From contig JAJECO010000097.1 of NCBI GenBank assembly GCA_022822005.1, forward strand, positions 62,001 through 126,000: DNA of 64,000 bases, given 5' to 3'. This DNA is from Candidatus Poribacteria bacterium. Its GTDB lineage: Bacteria; Poribacteria; WGA-4E; PCPOR2b. The translations under genes were made by a program, and so were the position numbers. The notes under the pieces are model-generated. The model was not told the DNA's origin and did not search any database. It saw only the letters and a list, made by a program, of their open reading frames with translations. Below, one piece after another: positions 1-8,727 of the stretch; positions within the stretch are counted from its first letter, which is position 1; every line of letters begins with the position of its first letter.

Positions 1-938
1 GGATATACATCTACGTCAGATTCATCCATGGGAACGACCTGCCCACTCATTGTCTGCTTCCCTGCGATTGTGATATTGAGATTCGATGTGAATTGATTGG
101 GGCTGACCAATACAGGTTGTGGAAATGCTTGGGATTCACGCAAATCGGTAACGCCGTGGATGCCAATCGCATCTCCTAAATCAAAAATGTCGGTGTTATT
201 TCTATCGATGATCGCCATCAAGTAATACTTTCCGGGCGGTAGATTGAGTGTGAAACTGCCATCTGCAGCAACCTGTGCCTCTCCGGCGCGGTATTTCCAT
301 GACAGATCAGTATAAGCGAAGACAAGCGCATTCTTGAACGACGCCTGCCCTTCATAGGTCACGTGTCCCTTAATGCCAGATGCAATCATCTCCAATTCGG
401 ACTTAAATTGTTCGAATGGGTCTACTTGATAGTCAGATAGCGACACAATTTTCCCTTGTCCGCCAACGCTCTGCATTCTTGCTGTGATAACAATATCGAG
501 ACCTCTAATTATTTGTCTATCTTCAACCCTGACGATCTGTTTCTGTTGATTTGTGTCATCCCAATTTGTGATGCCGAAAATTCCCATGCCGTCGCCGATA
601 TCAAATTTGCCAGAGCGATTCAGGTCCACAAAAGCAACGAGGTAGTAGCGTCCCGGCTCAACGCGGACTTCAAATTCACCACTTTTTAACTGTGTTACGC
701 CGGTGTAAAGATCCTGTAAGCCTTCATCTTTATAAACTTGTACGGTTGTCTGCGATAGATCTTGCCTGTCCCAAATAACCTTTCCCTTCAGCCCACTCGT
801 CGCCCGTTCGGCAAAGTCCTCTATCATTTCTTGATCGGTTTCGGTTGGGATAGATTGTTGCGCCCAGATCTGGTTGTTAAGAAGCGCAATGGATATGATG
901 GCGATCAAAAATATGAGCCAGCTTCGACGCGGTTGCAT
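1..938 (-). CDS. Secreted protein with two calcium-loop-like repeat modules (3' end cut by window edge)
   Basis: An open frame runs from ATG at 938 off the left edge, giving about 312 residues with no stop. A GGAGG box lies just upstream of the ATG. Residues 1-27 form a signal peptide (basic start, hydrophobic run, then IWAQ). Two copies of a module of about 90 residues follow, each opening with a G(L/I)KG strand, continuing with a PG(R/K)YYL strand, and ending in an acidic loop: DLNRSGKFDIGDGMGIFG in copy 1 and DRNNTDIFDLGDAIGIHG in copy 2. The fold looks like a carboxypeptidase-regulatory-type beta sandwich, and the D-x-N/D-x-x-x-F-D loop resembles a calcium-binding loop. I do not recognise a named family. 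It is last in a minus-strand run, 73 bp after the epimerase gene. Function unknown; an exported surface or adhesive protein is inferred. Confidence 0.8.
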   Translation of the reverse strand, partial: MQPRRSWLIFLIAIISIALLNNQIWAQQSIPTETDQEMIEDFAERATSGLKGKVIWDRQDLSQTTVQVYKDEGLQDLYTGVTQLKSGEFEVRVEPGRYYLVAFVDLNRSGKFDIGDGMGIFGITNWDDTNQQKQIVRVEDRQIIRGLDIVITARMQSVGGQGKIVSLSDYQVDPFEQFKSELEMIASGIKGHVTYEGQASFKNALVFAYTDLSWKYRAGEAQVAADGSFTLNLPPGKYYLMAIIDRNNTDIFDLGDAIGIHGVTDLRESQAFPQPVLVSPNQFTSNLNITIAGKQTMSGQVVPMDESDVDVY

Positions 939-1011
939 GTTTTCCTCCGGCTACAGCGATTTTGGAAAGGATGTATAACGTATTTTCATAAAATATGTTA
1001 GTTATCGTGTG

Positions 1012-1953
1012 TTAGGCATCAGAACGTTGGAGAAACCAATCAATGGTTCGCCGCAAACCTGCTTTAAGCTCAACTTTGGGTTCATAGCCAAGCAACTGCT
1101 GCGCTTTGCCGATATCAGCACAAGAATGGCGAACATCACCGGGGCGCGAGGCGGTGTAGACAGGTTTGGCATCGGTTTCCATCATTTCCCCGATAAGGCC
1201 CGCAAGCGTGTTGATTGATGTCTGTTGACCGCAGCCGATGTTAAACATTTCACCTGCAATGCCTTCTGCATGACAGGCAAGAAGGTTGGCGTGGACAGCG
1301 TTTGCAATGTAGGTGAAATCTCTCGACTGTTCGCCATCCCCCTCGATTGTTGGGGAGTTACCGTGTAGGTAAGTGTGAATGAACTTGGGAATAACCGCCG
1401 AGTATTGTGAGGTTGGATTCTGACGGGGACCGAAGATGTTGAAATATCGCAGCGCAACCGTTTCTAATCCGAACACTTGTGTGAAAACTCGACAGTAGCA
1501 TTCGCCGACATATTTGGTGATGGCATAGGGGGATGCGGGTTGTGGAGAGAGTGTTTCGGATCTGGGAAGTGTTGGTGTATTTCCATAAGCTGATGAGGAG
1601 GCTGCATAAACAACGCGCTTTACTCCTGCGTCTCGTGCTGCGACAAGGAGATTTAAGGTCCCATTGATATTCACATTGTTGCTCAAGATGGGATCGGCAA
1701 CCGATCTGGCGACCGAGGGACGTGCGCCTTGGTGGAAAACATAGTCGACGTTTGCAACTGCTTGTTGTACAGCATCGAGTTCCCGCAGGTCCCCATCTAT
1801 AAGTTCAATTTGATTTTTGAGATGTGCGACGTTCTCAGTCTTACCAGTGGAACAATTATCGAACACGCGCACACGGTCTCCTTTTTCTACAAGGGCTTCA
1901 ACAAGATGAGATCCGACGAACCCGCATCCACCTGTAACCAAATAATGCGCCAT
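1012..1953 (-). CDS. NAD-dependent sugar-nucleotide epimerase/dehydratase (extended SDR)
   Basis: A 313-residue extended short-chain dehydrogenase. The Rossmann motif TGGCGFVG lies at residues 7-14, the serine region SSSAYG at 119-124, and the catalytic pair is Y143/K147 in YAITK. The C-terminal half holds the substrate motifs usual in UDP-glucose/UDP-glucuronate 4-epimerases (RYFNIFGPRQNP). These enzymes invert or oxidise C4 of a UDP-sugar for glycan synthesis in the cytosol. The length fits the family. It starts with ATG and lies between scpB and a secreted protein, so context does not give the substrate. I would not choose between GalE-, WbpP- or Gla-type epimerases from sequence alone. 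Confidence 0.85.
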   Translation of the reverse strand: MAHYLVTGGCGFVGSHLVEALVEKGDRVRVFDNCSTGKTENVAHLKNQIELIDGDLRELDAVQQAVANVDYVFHQGARPSVARSVADPILSNNVNINGTLNLLVAARDAGVKRVVYAASSSAYGNTPTLPRSETLSPQPASPYAITKYVGECYCRVFTQVFGLETVALRYFNIFGPRQNPTSQYSAVIPKFIHTYLHGNSPTIEGDGEQSRDFTYIANAVHANLLACHAEGIAGEMFNIGCGQQTSINTLAGLIGEMMETDAKPVYTASRPGDVRHSCADIGKAQQLLGYEPKVELKAGLRRTIDWFLQRSDA

Positions 1954-2072
1954 TACAATTCTCCGGACTTAACGTTTTCTGCTTTCTTGTTCCACCTTGG
2001 GGTCAGAATGGAGCGGTGTTGTCAATTGAGCGCAGCGCAATTCGAGTCCATCGGGGTTCTGCGTTCTGGGGA

Positions 2073-2669
2073 CTACTCGGGATCTTCCCTATTCAGGATC
2101 TCTTCGATCTCCTCCAGCGAGGGGAGTGCCGACAAATCCTTCAATCCGAACTGTTCCAGAAATTCGTCGGTGGTCGCAAGCAGGAGGGAGCGTCCTGGGC
2201 CAGGCTTCCGTCCGGCGATGCGGACCATCCGTTTTTCGATTAACGAATTCAGGACGCTATCGCTATTGACGCCACGAATCTCCTCGACTTCGGATCGGGT
2301 TACGGGCTGCTTATAAGCGACAATGGCGAGGGCTTCTAGGGCGGAGGCTGAGAGCTTGACACGGATCTGGCGCGTGTGGAACTTTTGAATCCACGGGTGA
2401 TACTCAGCGTATGTACAGATCTGAAATCCGTTGGCAATCTCAATGAGTTGAAAACTGCGATTCGTTTCCTGATACTCGTCCCGCAACTGCATGAGTTGCT
2501 GACGGATTTGCCAAGTAGATGCGTCATCGAACAGTTGTTGGAACTGCTCCAACGAGATTGGTTCACTCGCAGCGAACAACACAGCTTCGAGGACTGATCG
2601 CATTTCGTCCGGATTATGCACTGGCGGACTGGCTACGTCCATAGCGAGTTGATATTGAGAGTCAGACAT
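2073..2669 (-). CDS. scpB: Segregation and condensation protein B
   Basis: A 198-residue ScpB, a winged-helix kleisin-associated subunit that works with ScpA and SMC in chromosome condensation and segregation. The family opening is clear (SVLEAVLFAASEPISLEQF, residues 25-43), and the second winged helix reads LEALAIVAYKQPVTRSEVEE, then IRGVNSDSVLNSLIEK. The start is ATG with a GAGGGA box upstream. Its usual partner scpA lies 1.6 kb upstream on the same strand, separated by a methyltransferase and a restriction-enzyme gene. The pair is normally adjacent, so the R-M genes look like an insertion. Confidence 0.93.
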   Translation of the reverse strand: MSDSQYQLAMDVASPPVHNPDEMRSVLEAVLFAASEPISLEQFQQLFDDASTWQIRQQLMQLRDEYQETNRSFQLIEIANGFQICTYAEYHPWIQKFHTRQIRVKLSASALEALAIVAYKQPVTRSEVEEIRGVNSDSVLNSLIEKRMVRIAGRKPGPGRSLLLATTDEFLEQFGLKDLSALPSLEEIEEILNREDPE

Positions 2670-2702
2670 GGGCGAAGTTCCCTCGGACTTAAGGTTGTTT
2701 TT

Positions 2703-3443
2703 TTAAGATGCGGTTCCTGCTGAATTAAATTTGACGATTTCTTCCCAAAGTATGTTGCCGTCAGCATGGCAGAACGTTCCGATGAATTCAGAGGTAAACT
2801 TGTTAATGACTTTAGCATACTCTTGCATAAACTGCTCATTTCTTTGTTTTGCCTGATGCCCTAGCGGTTCGATTATATCAGTATAGAGATCTTCGTCACC
2901 TGAAATAAATTCCCAAAATTCTTGACCGCAGTACTTCCAGTACTCACCCTTATTCGGTTTTCGGTCTCTGCCATAGCAGCAACCATTGACGGCGACAACA
3001 TTCATTGATGATCTATTTGTGCTGAGGATTCGCTTAGCCTTCCCGAAATTATCCCGCAGTTTTGCGATTTGGCTGCTGTTTCCCCAATTTGGACCAGATT
3101 TGATTGATACAATATATCTTATACCATCTGTTTCAAACTCTAAATCAATTCCCTCTGCTGAAGATTTTTGACCACCATATACCTCTGCACAGATAAAGAT
3201 CGCAAGTTCCTCCAGAAATCCACCAAAAATCCCTTCCTCTTGCGAGGACAGAAAAGCGTCTAGGATGGTCTTTACGAAATCTTGTGCTGTGTTAATATTT
3301 TTTGCCTTAAATAGATAGGGATTTTTCCGCTTGATGACATCCATCAGTGTCAATTTTTGGAGTTTCTCTAACCTTCTTTGGTGAAAGTTTTGAATGTTTG
3401 CTTCAACGTAATCGGTGATCTCCTGTTGTGTAATGGGTTTCAT
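2703..3443 (-). CDS. Type II restriction endonuclease, PmeII-like
   Basis: A 246-residue protein when started at ATG 3443, which has GAGGAGG 7 bp upstream; an in-frame start at 3524 would add 27 unlikely residues inside the methyltransferase gene. I recognise the PmeII-like type II restriction-enzyme family from the stretches KNPYLFKAKNI, GIDLEF, SIKSGPNWGNSSQI, VNGCCYGR and KYCGQEFWEFISG. The likely PD-(D/E)XK core is D100 in GIDLEF with S-I-K115. It cuts DNA lacking methylation by its partner; the recognition site cannot be read from sequence. Its start overlaps the 3' end of the methyltransferase gene by 41 bp, so the two are co-translated. The region is more AT-rich than its neighbours, which suggests horizontal gain. 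Confidence 0.85.
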   Translation of the reverse strand: MKPITQQEITDYVEANIQNFHQRRLEKLQKLTLMDVIKRKNPYLFKAKNINTAQDFVKTILDAFLSSQEEGIFGGFLEELAIFICAEVYGGQKSSAEGIDLEFETDGIRYIVSIKSGPNWGNSSQIAKLRDNFGKAKRILSTNRSSMNVVAVNGCCYGRDRKPNKGEYWKYCGQEFWEFISGDEDLYTDIIEPLGHQAKQRNEQFMQEYAKVINKFTSEFIGTFCHADGNILWEEIVKFNSAGTAS

Positions 3444-4281
3444 ATTGAGCCTCCTCAAATAGCATATATTGTTTCGGCTTGATATTCTCCTTTGCCACTT
3501 GATAGTATTGAGGCAAAATTTCAATACCGGCGGAATTTCTTAACAGCCCTTGAGCAACCTGACAGGTTGTGCCGGCACCCGCAAACGGATCGAGCACCCA
3601 ATCCTCTTCTTTTGTAAAGAGTTTGATAAACCATTCGGGCAATGTTTTGGGAAAAACAGCACTGTGTTTTCGATTTCCCGTTTCAGTTGCTAAATGCAAA
3701 ACATTCGTCGGATACGCCATTTTTCGATCTAACCAATTTGAAACATTCTTACCAAATCCGCTTCCCACTTTTGACGTATCTCGGCTCTGATCTGTTTTGC
3801 TAAGATGCTTGAGCCTTTTCTGCGCCCAATCTCCCATCGGTACCATAACGGTTTCTTGATACATATTAAACTTTTTGGTTTTATTAAACTGCAAACATCT
3901 TTCCCACGCATCTCTAAATCGATTTGGCCATTTGCCCGGATAGGAGTTTTTCTTATGCCAGATAAACTCTTCTGTCCACAACCACCCCTGTTGCCTCATC
4001 GCAAGTACCAGCTCGATAACATAGGTATGCCGCTCTCCATCAACAGCTTTCTCTTTAATGTTCAGTATGAAGGTGCCGGAGGGCTTGAGGATCCTTAAAA
4101 ATTCTTCAGCACGAGGCATGAACCAATCTACATATTCATCGGGGTTGACTCCGCCATACGTTTTGGTTCGACGGTCCGCATACGGGGGAGAGGTCATAAT
4201 TAGGTCGAATGAGTCTGATTCAAAATTGGCGAGTATCTCTAAACAATCGCCAAGATAGAGGTCTGTTTTTATTTCTGTCAT
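3403..4281 (-). CDS. Site-specific DNA methyltransferase, N4/N6 class (beta order)
   Basis: A 292-residue SAM-dependent DNA methyltransferase. Catalytic motif IV is TSPPY (residues 30-34) and motif I is DPFAGAGTT (231-239). Motif IV before motif I is the beta arrangement, and SPPY rather than DPPY favours N4-methylcytosine over N6-methyladenine, although this rule has exceptions. It is the modification half of a type II system and protects the host from the endonuclease whose start overlaps its 3' end. Both genes lie between scpA and scpB. The sequence is more AT-rich than the flanking genes. Confidence 0.88.
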   Translation of the reverse strand: MTEIKTDLYLGDCLEILANFESDSFDLIMTSPPYADRRTKTYGGVNPDEYVDWFMPRAEEFLRILKPSGTFILNIKEKAVDGERHTYVIELVLAMRQQGWLWTEEFIWHKKNSYPGKWPNRFRDAWERCLQFNKTKKFNMYQETVMVPMGDWAQKRLKHLSKTDQSRDTSKVGSGFGKNVSNWLDRKMAYPTNVLHLATETGNRKHSAVFPKTLPEWFIKLFTKEEDWVLDPFAGAGTTCQVAQGLLRNSAGIEILPQYYQVAKENIKPKQYMLFEEAQYETHYTTGDHRLR

Positions 4282-4316
4282 CGAACAATCTGCCTCTGCA
4301 CGATAAATATCGCTTC

Positions 4317-5075
4317 TTACTTATCACGTTTCATAAGATAGATGCTATCGAAGTGGCCTGATTGGACAGCGACAACTCGCTCGAGGCGTATCAGTTCTAA
4401 AGTTGCTAAAAATGTAACGATACGGTCAAGCTTGCTGGCAAACTCTGGAAACAGTTCATCGAACCGGATCTGCTCGCCGGACTCAAGCCTTTGCTCTAAG
4501 AACTCCATCTTTTCTTCAACGGTGACTGGTTCTTCTTGAATTTCCTCATAATAATCATCAACCAGAAATTCTCGCTCGGTTATATACTTGAACGCCGAAA
4601 GGAGGTCAAATAGTGTTGCTTTAATCTGTATCTCTCGTGTATCTTCTACGTCTGCGGTTGGATCTATGCTGCGGCCATAGACTTTCTCATGGTCCGTTGC
4701 GTAGTACTCCAGTGTTGTGGCGGCGTCCTTAAATTGCTTGTACTCCAGAAGCTGCTGTACCAGTTCTTCTCGGTCCCTGAAAGTATAAGAGTCATCCGCA
4801 TCCTTTGTGGGCAGGATGATTTGGGACTTGAGGTGAAGCAGCGTCGCTGCCATAACGAGGAATTCCGATGCAACGTCGAGATCTAACAGCTCCATTAAGT
4901 TGAGATATTCTAAATACTGCTCGGTAACTTCTGCGATTGAGATGTCTGTAATGGCCATCTCATTTTGCTGGATTAGATGGAGTAGTAGATCTAGAGGACC
5001 TTCAAAGACATCTAGTTTAATTGCATAAATAGGTTTTGGCGGTTGAGAAGTATCAGTTAAGGGTGTGGGCCCCAT
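4317..5075 (-). CDS. scpA: Segregation and condensation protein A
   Basis: A 252-residue ScpA, the kleisin that bridges the two SMC heads in the bacterial condensin. The N-terminal signature is plain (FEGPLDLLLHLIQQNEMAI, residues 24-42), followed by ITDISIAEVTEQYLEYL and AATLLHLKSQIILP. The C-terminal winged helix ends LELIRLERVVAVQ. The start is ATG at 5075 with a weak AAGG upstream, and the next in-frame Met is far inside the domain. It lies just after a MazEF-type pair and before the R-M genes. Confidence 0.93.
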   Translation of the reverse strand: MGPTPLTDTSQPPKPIYAIKLDVFEGPLDLLLHLIQQNEMAITDISIAEVTEQYLEYLNLMELLDLDVASEFLVMAATLLHLKSQIILPTKDADDSYTFRDREELVQQLLEYKQFKDAATTLEYYATDHEKVYGRSIDPTADVEDTREIQIKATLFDLLSAFKYITEREFLVDDYYEEIQEEPVTVEEKMEFLEQRLESGEQIRFDELFPEFASKLDRIVTFLATLELIRLERVVAVQSGHFDSIYLMKRDK

Positions 5076-5096
5076 ACGGACTACCTTATTCCCTTT

Positions 5097-5420
5097 CTAT
5101 GGCGCGAATATTTCAGCTAATACGTCAAGTACCTTTTGCGCCGTATTTTCATTAATCTGTCCTAGTCGTCTAAACAGCCGGGTCTTATCGACAGTACGAA
5201 TCTGGTCGAGAACGATTTGCCCGTTTTTGCCTTGGAATGTGACAGGTATACGAGTGGGATAATCTCTACCTTTCGTTGTCATAGGGGCAATGATGATGGT
5301 TCCAATATGTCGATTTATTTCATTGGGAGAAATAACGAGACAGGGTCGCGTTTTTTGGATTTCTCGACCTTGCGTCGGATCAAGATTGACCAAATAAACC
5401 TCAAAGCGTTCAATCACCAT
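5097..5420 (-). CDS. MazF/PemK-family mRNA interferase toxin
   Basis: About 107 residues. The family core is VYLVNLDPTQGREIQKTRP, then CLVISPNEIN, IIIAPMTT and a late DQIRTVDKTRL. MazF toxins cut single-stranded mRNA at short sequences when free of antitoxin. Two in-frame ATGs lie close together (5426 and 5420). I chose 5420 because it gives better spacing to the AGGAAG box and overlaps the antitoxin stop, as in coupled toxin-antitoxin pairs. It directly follows the AbrB/MazE-type gene and precedes scpA. Confidence 0.88.
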   Translation of the reverse strand: MVIERFEVYLVNLDPTQGREIQKTRPCLVISPNEINRHIGTIIIAPMTTKGRDYPTRIPVTFQGKNGQIVLDQIRTVDKTRLFRRLGQINENTAQKVLDVLAEIFAP

Positions 5421-5677
5421 TGCCATTCTTCCTGATCCCACGTTGTTTCCAAGGGTATATCTTCATCCAGCATTGCATCATCGCCTTGCTCTGCCATCTT
5501 ACGAAACATCTCATCCCAGCCGACTCTTGGCGTCGTTAGTGCCTTAATGATGAGATAATTTCCTCTCGGTTCTAATTCTACTTCTGCCTGTAGATGGCAT
5601 TGTTCTAGTAGGTACTTTGGTATAAGAACGCCTTGAGAGTCTCCAATCTGGACAATAGTAGTTTTTACAGATGCCAT
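5414..5677 (-). CDS. AbrB/MazE-type antitoxin
   Basis: An 87-residue protein with an N-terminal swapped-hairpin DNA-binding domain (VQIGDSQGVLIPKYLLEQC, residues 10-28) and an acidic C-terminal tail rich in Glu/Asp/Trp that would occupy the toxin groove. ATG 5677 has GGGAGG about 8 bp upstream; a start five codons earlier lacks one. It is expected to bind its own promoter and neutralise the MazF-type toxin whose start overlaps its stop. Antitoxin-before-toxin order with overlap is typical. Confidence 0.85.
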   Translation of the reverse strand: MASVKTTIVQIGDSQGVLIPKYLLEQCHLQAEVELEPRGNYLIIKALTTPRVGWDEMFRKMAEQGDDAMLDEDIPLETTWDQEEWQW

Positions 5678-5716
5678 CTGTTTTCCTCCCAAACTCGTTT
5701 ACTTCAGCGTCTAATT

Positions 5717-6721
5717 TTACGCCAAATTCATTGCGGATCGAACTTCTGCCATCGTTTCCTGAGCGACGTTTTTTGCTCGTCTTGCTCCATCAGCGAGGAC
5801 ATCGCGAACAGTCTTCGGCTTGGATGCCCACTCTGCACGTTTTTCGTAGAACGGCGTCAATTTAGTGATCAGCTTTTCGCTGAGATTCCGCTTGCAGTCA
5901 ACGCAGCCGATTGCGGCGGAACGGCAATCCTTATCAATTTGTGGCACTTCATCGGGGTTGTAGATCTGATGATATGCGAAAACTGGACAGACATCGGGAT
6001 TCCCGGGGTCATTACGTCGTACTCTTCCCGGGTCCGTTACCATCTTCATCAGGTTTTGCTGTGTCGCCTCCGGTGGATCTGATAACTGAATGGCGTTACC
6101 GTAGCTTTTACTCATCTTGCGACCATCAAGGCCTGGTAACCCCGAGGCTTCCGTCAGCATCGGCTGCGGCTCTGGGAAAACCTCACCGTAGATGTGGTTG
6201 AATCGGCGAACGATTTCCCTCGAAATTTCCAAGTGGGCAATCTGATCCGCTCCCACCGGTACCATCTCTGCTTTGTAAACAATGATATCCGCGGTCATCA
6301 GTACCGGATATTCTAATAAACCGGTAGAAGGTCCCTCCCGCAGCGTGATGTCTTGGACTTTGTCTTTATATGTTGGGCACCGCTCCAGCCAAGCTACCGG
6401 CGTAACCATCGTGAGTAAGGTAGAGAGTTCTGCATGTTCGGGAACGTGCGATTGAACGAATAGGGTGCTCTTTTCTGGATCGATTCCCGCACTCAACCAA
6501 TCGATCGCTGCTTGCAATGTATATTCGGGAAGGTTTGAGGTGTCAGCTACATCGGTGAGCGAGTGCCAGTCCGCGATAAACGGATAGCACTCGTATTTGT
6601 CTTGCAGACTTGCTGTGTTCTTCAGCATCCCTTCAAGATGCCCAATATGTAACAGTCCCGTTGGGCGAATTCCAGTCACTAACCGCGTTTTTTGCATTTC
6701 TGTTGTTGCCTCCAAATTCAT
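5717..6721 (-). CDS. trpS: Tryptophanyl-tRNA synthetase
   Basis: A 334-residue class I aminoacyl-tRNA synthetase that charges tRNA-Trp. The ATP-binding HIGH motif is present (TGLLHIGH, residues 21-28), as is the KMSKS loop (202-206), followed by SYGNAIQLSD. Length fits bacterial TrpS. A second in-frame ATG at 6697 has a GGAGG 11 bp upstream and would remove eight residues not needed by the fold, so the true start may be there. It lies 13 bp after a site-2 protease gene and before the toxin-antitoxin pair. Confidence 0.96.
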   Translation of the reverse strand: MNLEATTEMQKTRLVTGIRPTGLLHIGHLEGMLKNTASLQDKYECYPFIADWHSLTDVADTSNLPEYTLQAAIDWLSAGIDPEKSTLFVQSHVPEHAELSTLLTMVTPVAWLERCPTYKDKVQDITLREGPSTGLLEYPVLMTADIIVYKAEMVPVGADQIAHLEISREIVRRFNHIYGEVFPEPQPMLTEASGLPGLDGRKMSKSYGNAIQLSDPPEATQQNLMKMVTDPGRVRRNDPGNPDVCPVFAYHQIYNPDEVPQIDKDCRSAAIGCVDCKRNLSEKLITKLTPFYEKRAEWASKPKTVRDVLADGARRAKNVAQETMAEVRSAMNLA

Positions 6722-6734
6722 TTTTCTCTCATAC

Positions 6735-7415
6735 TCATCTCAAACCCACAAGGATTGCGACCATGTCAAATATACCGTAGGAAACTGTTACGATAAACCA
6801 GAAGACAGGGTTCGGGATGTTTAGCAGGCTGGGCAGAAAAATAATGCACATTAGAATGATCATCCCGTAGGGGCGCAACCTCGCAAACGCTTGTGCCTGC
6901 CGCCACGGCAGCAACCCGTATACGACACTAAATCCATCGAGAGGGAACAGCGGAAGCATGTTGAATACTGCCAGAAAGATACTGATAATCGCACTCTGGC
7001 GTAGGAGGATTATGTCGATTTGCAATTGTGTGGCTGAATCAGGAAATCCGATTGTCACCCTTAGCAACTTAGCGATCCCCAAGAGGATGATGGTACATAC
7101 AATATTCATGATCGGTCCCGCTGCGGCAATAATCATGAGATCGCGTTTGGGGTTTCTCAAGTTGCGCGGGTTGACGGGCACCGGTTTCGCCCAGCCAAAA
7201 AAGGCGCCGCCAAATAAGGTGCCGAGCAGTGGCAAAATGATTGTGCCAATTAGATCGATATGTACCGCGGGGTTGAATGACATCCTACCTTCATCTTCGG
7301 CTGTTGGATCTCCGAGCATGTTGGCTGATTTCGCATGTCCCCATTCATGAAAAGTGAGCAAGACGATAAACTGGCAGACGCGAAGGATGGCTTGATAAGG
7401 ATCAATGTTAAACAT
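6735..7415 (-). CDS. Site-2 protease family (M50) membrane metalloprotease
   Basis: A 226-residue polytopic membrane protein. The zinc-binding HEWGH lies at residues 23-27 inside the first membrane segment, and the third metal ligand is the Asp of FPLDGF in a later segment. No PDZ domain is present, so this is the short S2P form found beside trpS and scpA/scpB in many bacteria, not the RseP form. It would cleave transmembrane segments of unknown substrates. Its start overlaps the stop of the upstream nucleotidyltransferase gene, so the two are coupled. Confidence 0.9.
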   Translation of the reverse strand: MFNIDPYQAILRVCQFIVLLTFHEWGHAKSANMLGDPTAEDEGRMSFNPAVHIDLIGTIILPLLGTLFGGAFFGWAKPVPVNPRNLRNPKRDLMIIAAAGPIMNIVCTIILLGIAKLLRVTIGFPDSATQLQIDIILLRQSAIISIFLAVFNMLPLFPLDGFSVVYGLLPWRQAQAFARLRPYGMIILMCIIFLPSLLNIPNPVFWFIVTVSYGIFDMVAILVGLR

Positions 7416-8674
7416 TATTTTTCAATATCCAGAAGTTGGTAGATCTCCTGTGCGGTTGATACTTGTCCATTTAGCTGCGCGGCGAATGCTTTCCACAGCA
7501 AGTCTGAGAATGCTCGGCTCGGTTTTAAGCCGCGTTGAATGAGATCCTCACCGGTAACTAAGGGCTGAACACGCATCAGGTGTGTCAGATAATCTCCTAT
7601 CTTTTCCACGCGCCAATCCGGTTGGTTCGATTGCATCATCCCAAAAGCGAGCGGTTCTGGGGGATATGGGTTTAATAGGTGATAAACCTCACTCGGTTTG
7701 GAAAGTGCCGAGAGCGCATTCAAATCGTGTTCCAGCTGCGTTTGAGCGTTAAGTTTGGCGTACAACTGGTTTTCCAGTGCCAATCGACTGCTAACAGCTT
7801 CAATTGCATCCGGGGCAGTCAGCAGCGTCATCCAAAGTATTGCCCCTGTGTTAATTGGCTCATTTGGAAGGGATGTTGATGCCCATTCGATCGCTTGACC
7901 GGCGGCGGTCCAGAGTATATCAAAGTCTGGTGGGGCTTTCCAAGTTGGGTGGATGGCTCCCAAGAGGTCAAATTCGCGCAGCCGATTAATCATTTGTGGC
8001 ACGGCTTCTTCCGACAATATATGGTCAATTTCGTTTCGGATGCGTTGCCCACTGATGAGGTCCAGTACTCCCTGCTCGATTGTATCAAGTATCCGCTTCT
8101 GATCGCCTGCGGTGATCTGAAAATTATAACGTCCTTCATACCGTATCGCCCGGAAAATTCGGGTCGGGTCATCAACAAAACTCTGTTCGTGTAGGGTGCG
8201 AATGTGCCCAGCGCGTAAATCCCGCAGTCCATCCGTACAATCAACAAGCTCGCCAAAGGTGTCGGGTCGAAGTTGAATAGCGAGGGCATTGATTGAGAAA
8301 TCGCGCCGAAGAAGGTCCTCTACAATTGTACCATACTCAACCGATGGTAACGCACCGGGGCTCGAATAAGTTTCGCTGCGTGCGCTGACGAAATCGAGTT
8401 TCAACCCGTCGAGTCGCGTGATTGCTGCGGTTTTGAACTGATGATGTGCATGTACTTGTCCCTCCCACGCTTTGGCAAGTTGACCTGCAAAATCGACCGC
8501 ATCGCCCTCCACAACAATATCGATATCCAAATTCTCGCGCCCGGTGAGGAGGTCTCGGACAAAACCTCCAACGACATAAACAGATCGGGAGGTCTCCTCC
8601 CCAAACATCCCAATCTCTTGCAATAGGCGGCGAATATGAGGTGATATATTGGAAAAATCTAAAACCTCGCCCAT
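7415..8674 (-). CDS. tRNA nucleotidyltransferase / poly(A) polymerase family protein
   Basis: A 419-residue class II nucleotidyltransferase. The signature GGFVRD is at residues 36-41, and the metal-binding pair D50/D52 lies in NLDIDIV. RRDFSINALAI follows, then RIFRAIRYEGRYNF. Family members add CCA (or only C or A) to tRNA 3' ends or polyadenylate RNA. Sequence alone does not separate a full CCA-adding enzyme from a partial one. An in-frame TTG at 8683 is possible, but ATG 8674 is the simpler start. It is followed with overlap by the M50 protease gene. Confidence 0.88.
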   Translation of the reverse strand: MGEVLDFSNISPHIRRLLQEIGMFGEETSRSVYVVGGFVRDLLTGRENLDIDIVVEGDAVDFAGQLAKAWEGQVHAHHQFKTAAITRLDGLKLDFVSARSETYSSPGALPSVEYGTIVEDLLRRDFSINALAIQLRPDTFGELVDCTDGLRDLRAGHIRTLHEQSFVDDPTRIFRAIRYEGRYNFQITAGDQKRILDTIEQGVLDLISGQRIRNEIDHILSEEAVPQMINRLREFDLLGAIHPTWKAPPDFDILWTAAGQAIEWASTSLPNEPINTGAILWMTLLTAPDAIEAVSSRLALENQLYAKLNAQTQLEHDLNALSALSKPSEVYHLLNPYPPEPLAFGMMQSNQPDWRVEKIGDYLTHLMRVQPLVTGEDLIQRGLKPSRAFSDLLWKAFAAQLNGQVSTAQEIYQLLDIEK

Positions 8675-8727
8675 TTTTAGCAATCTCTTATCTCAAAAGT
8701 TCAGGGTGTCCGAAAGGCTTCGATCAA

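Noticed and set aside
1729-2316. 195-residue plus-strand ORF
   Set aside because: Antisense across the epimerase start and scpB end; no start signal, no known fold.
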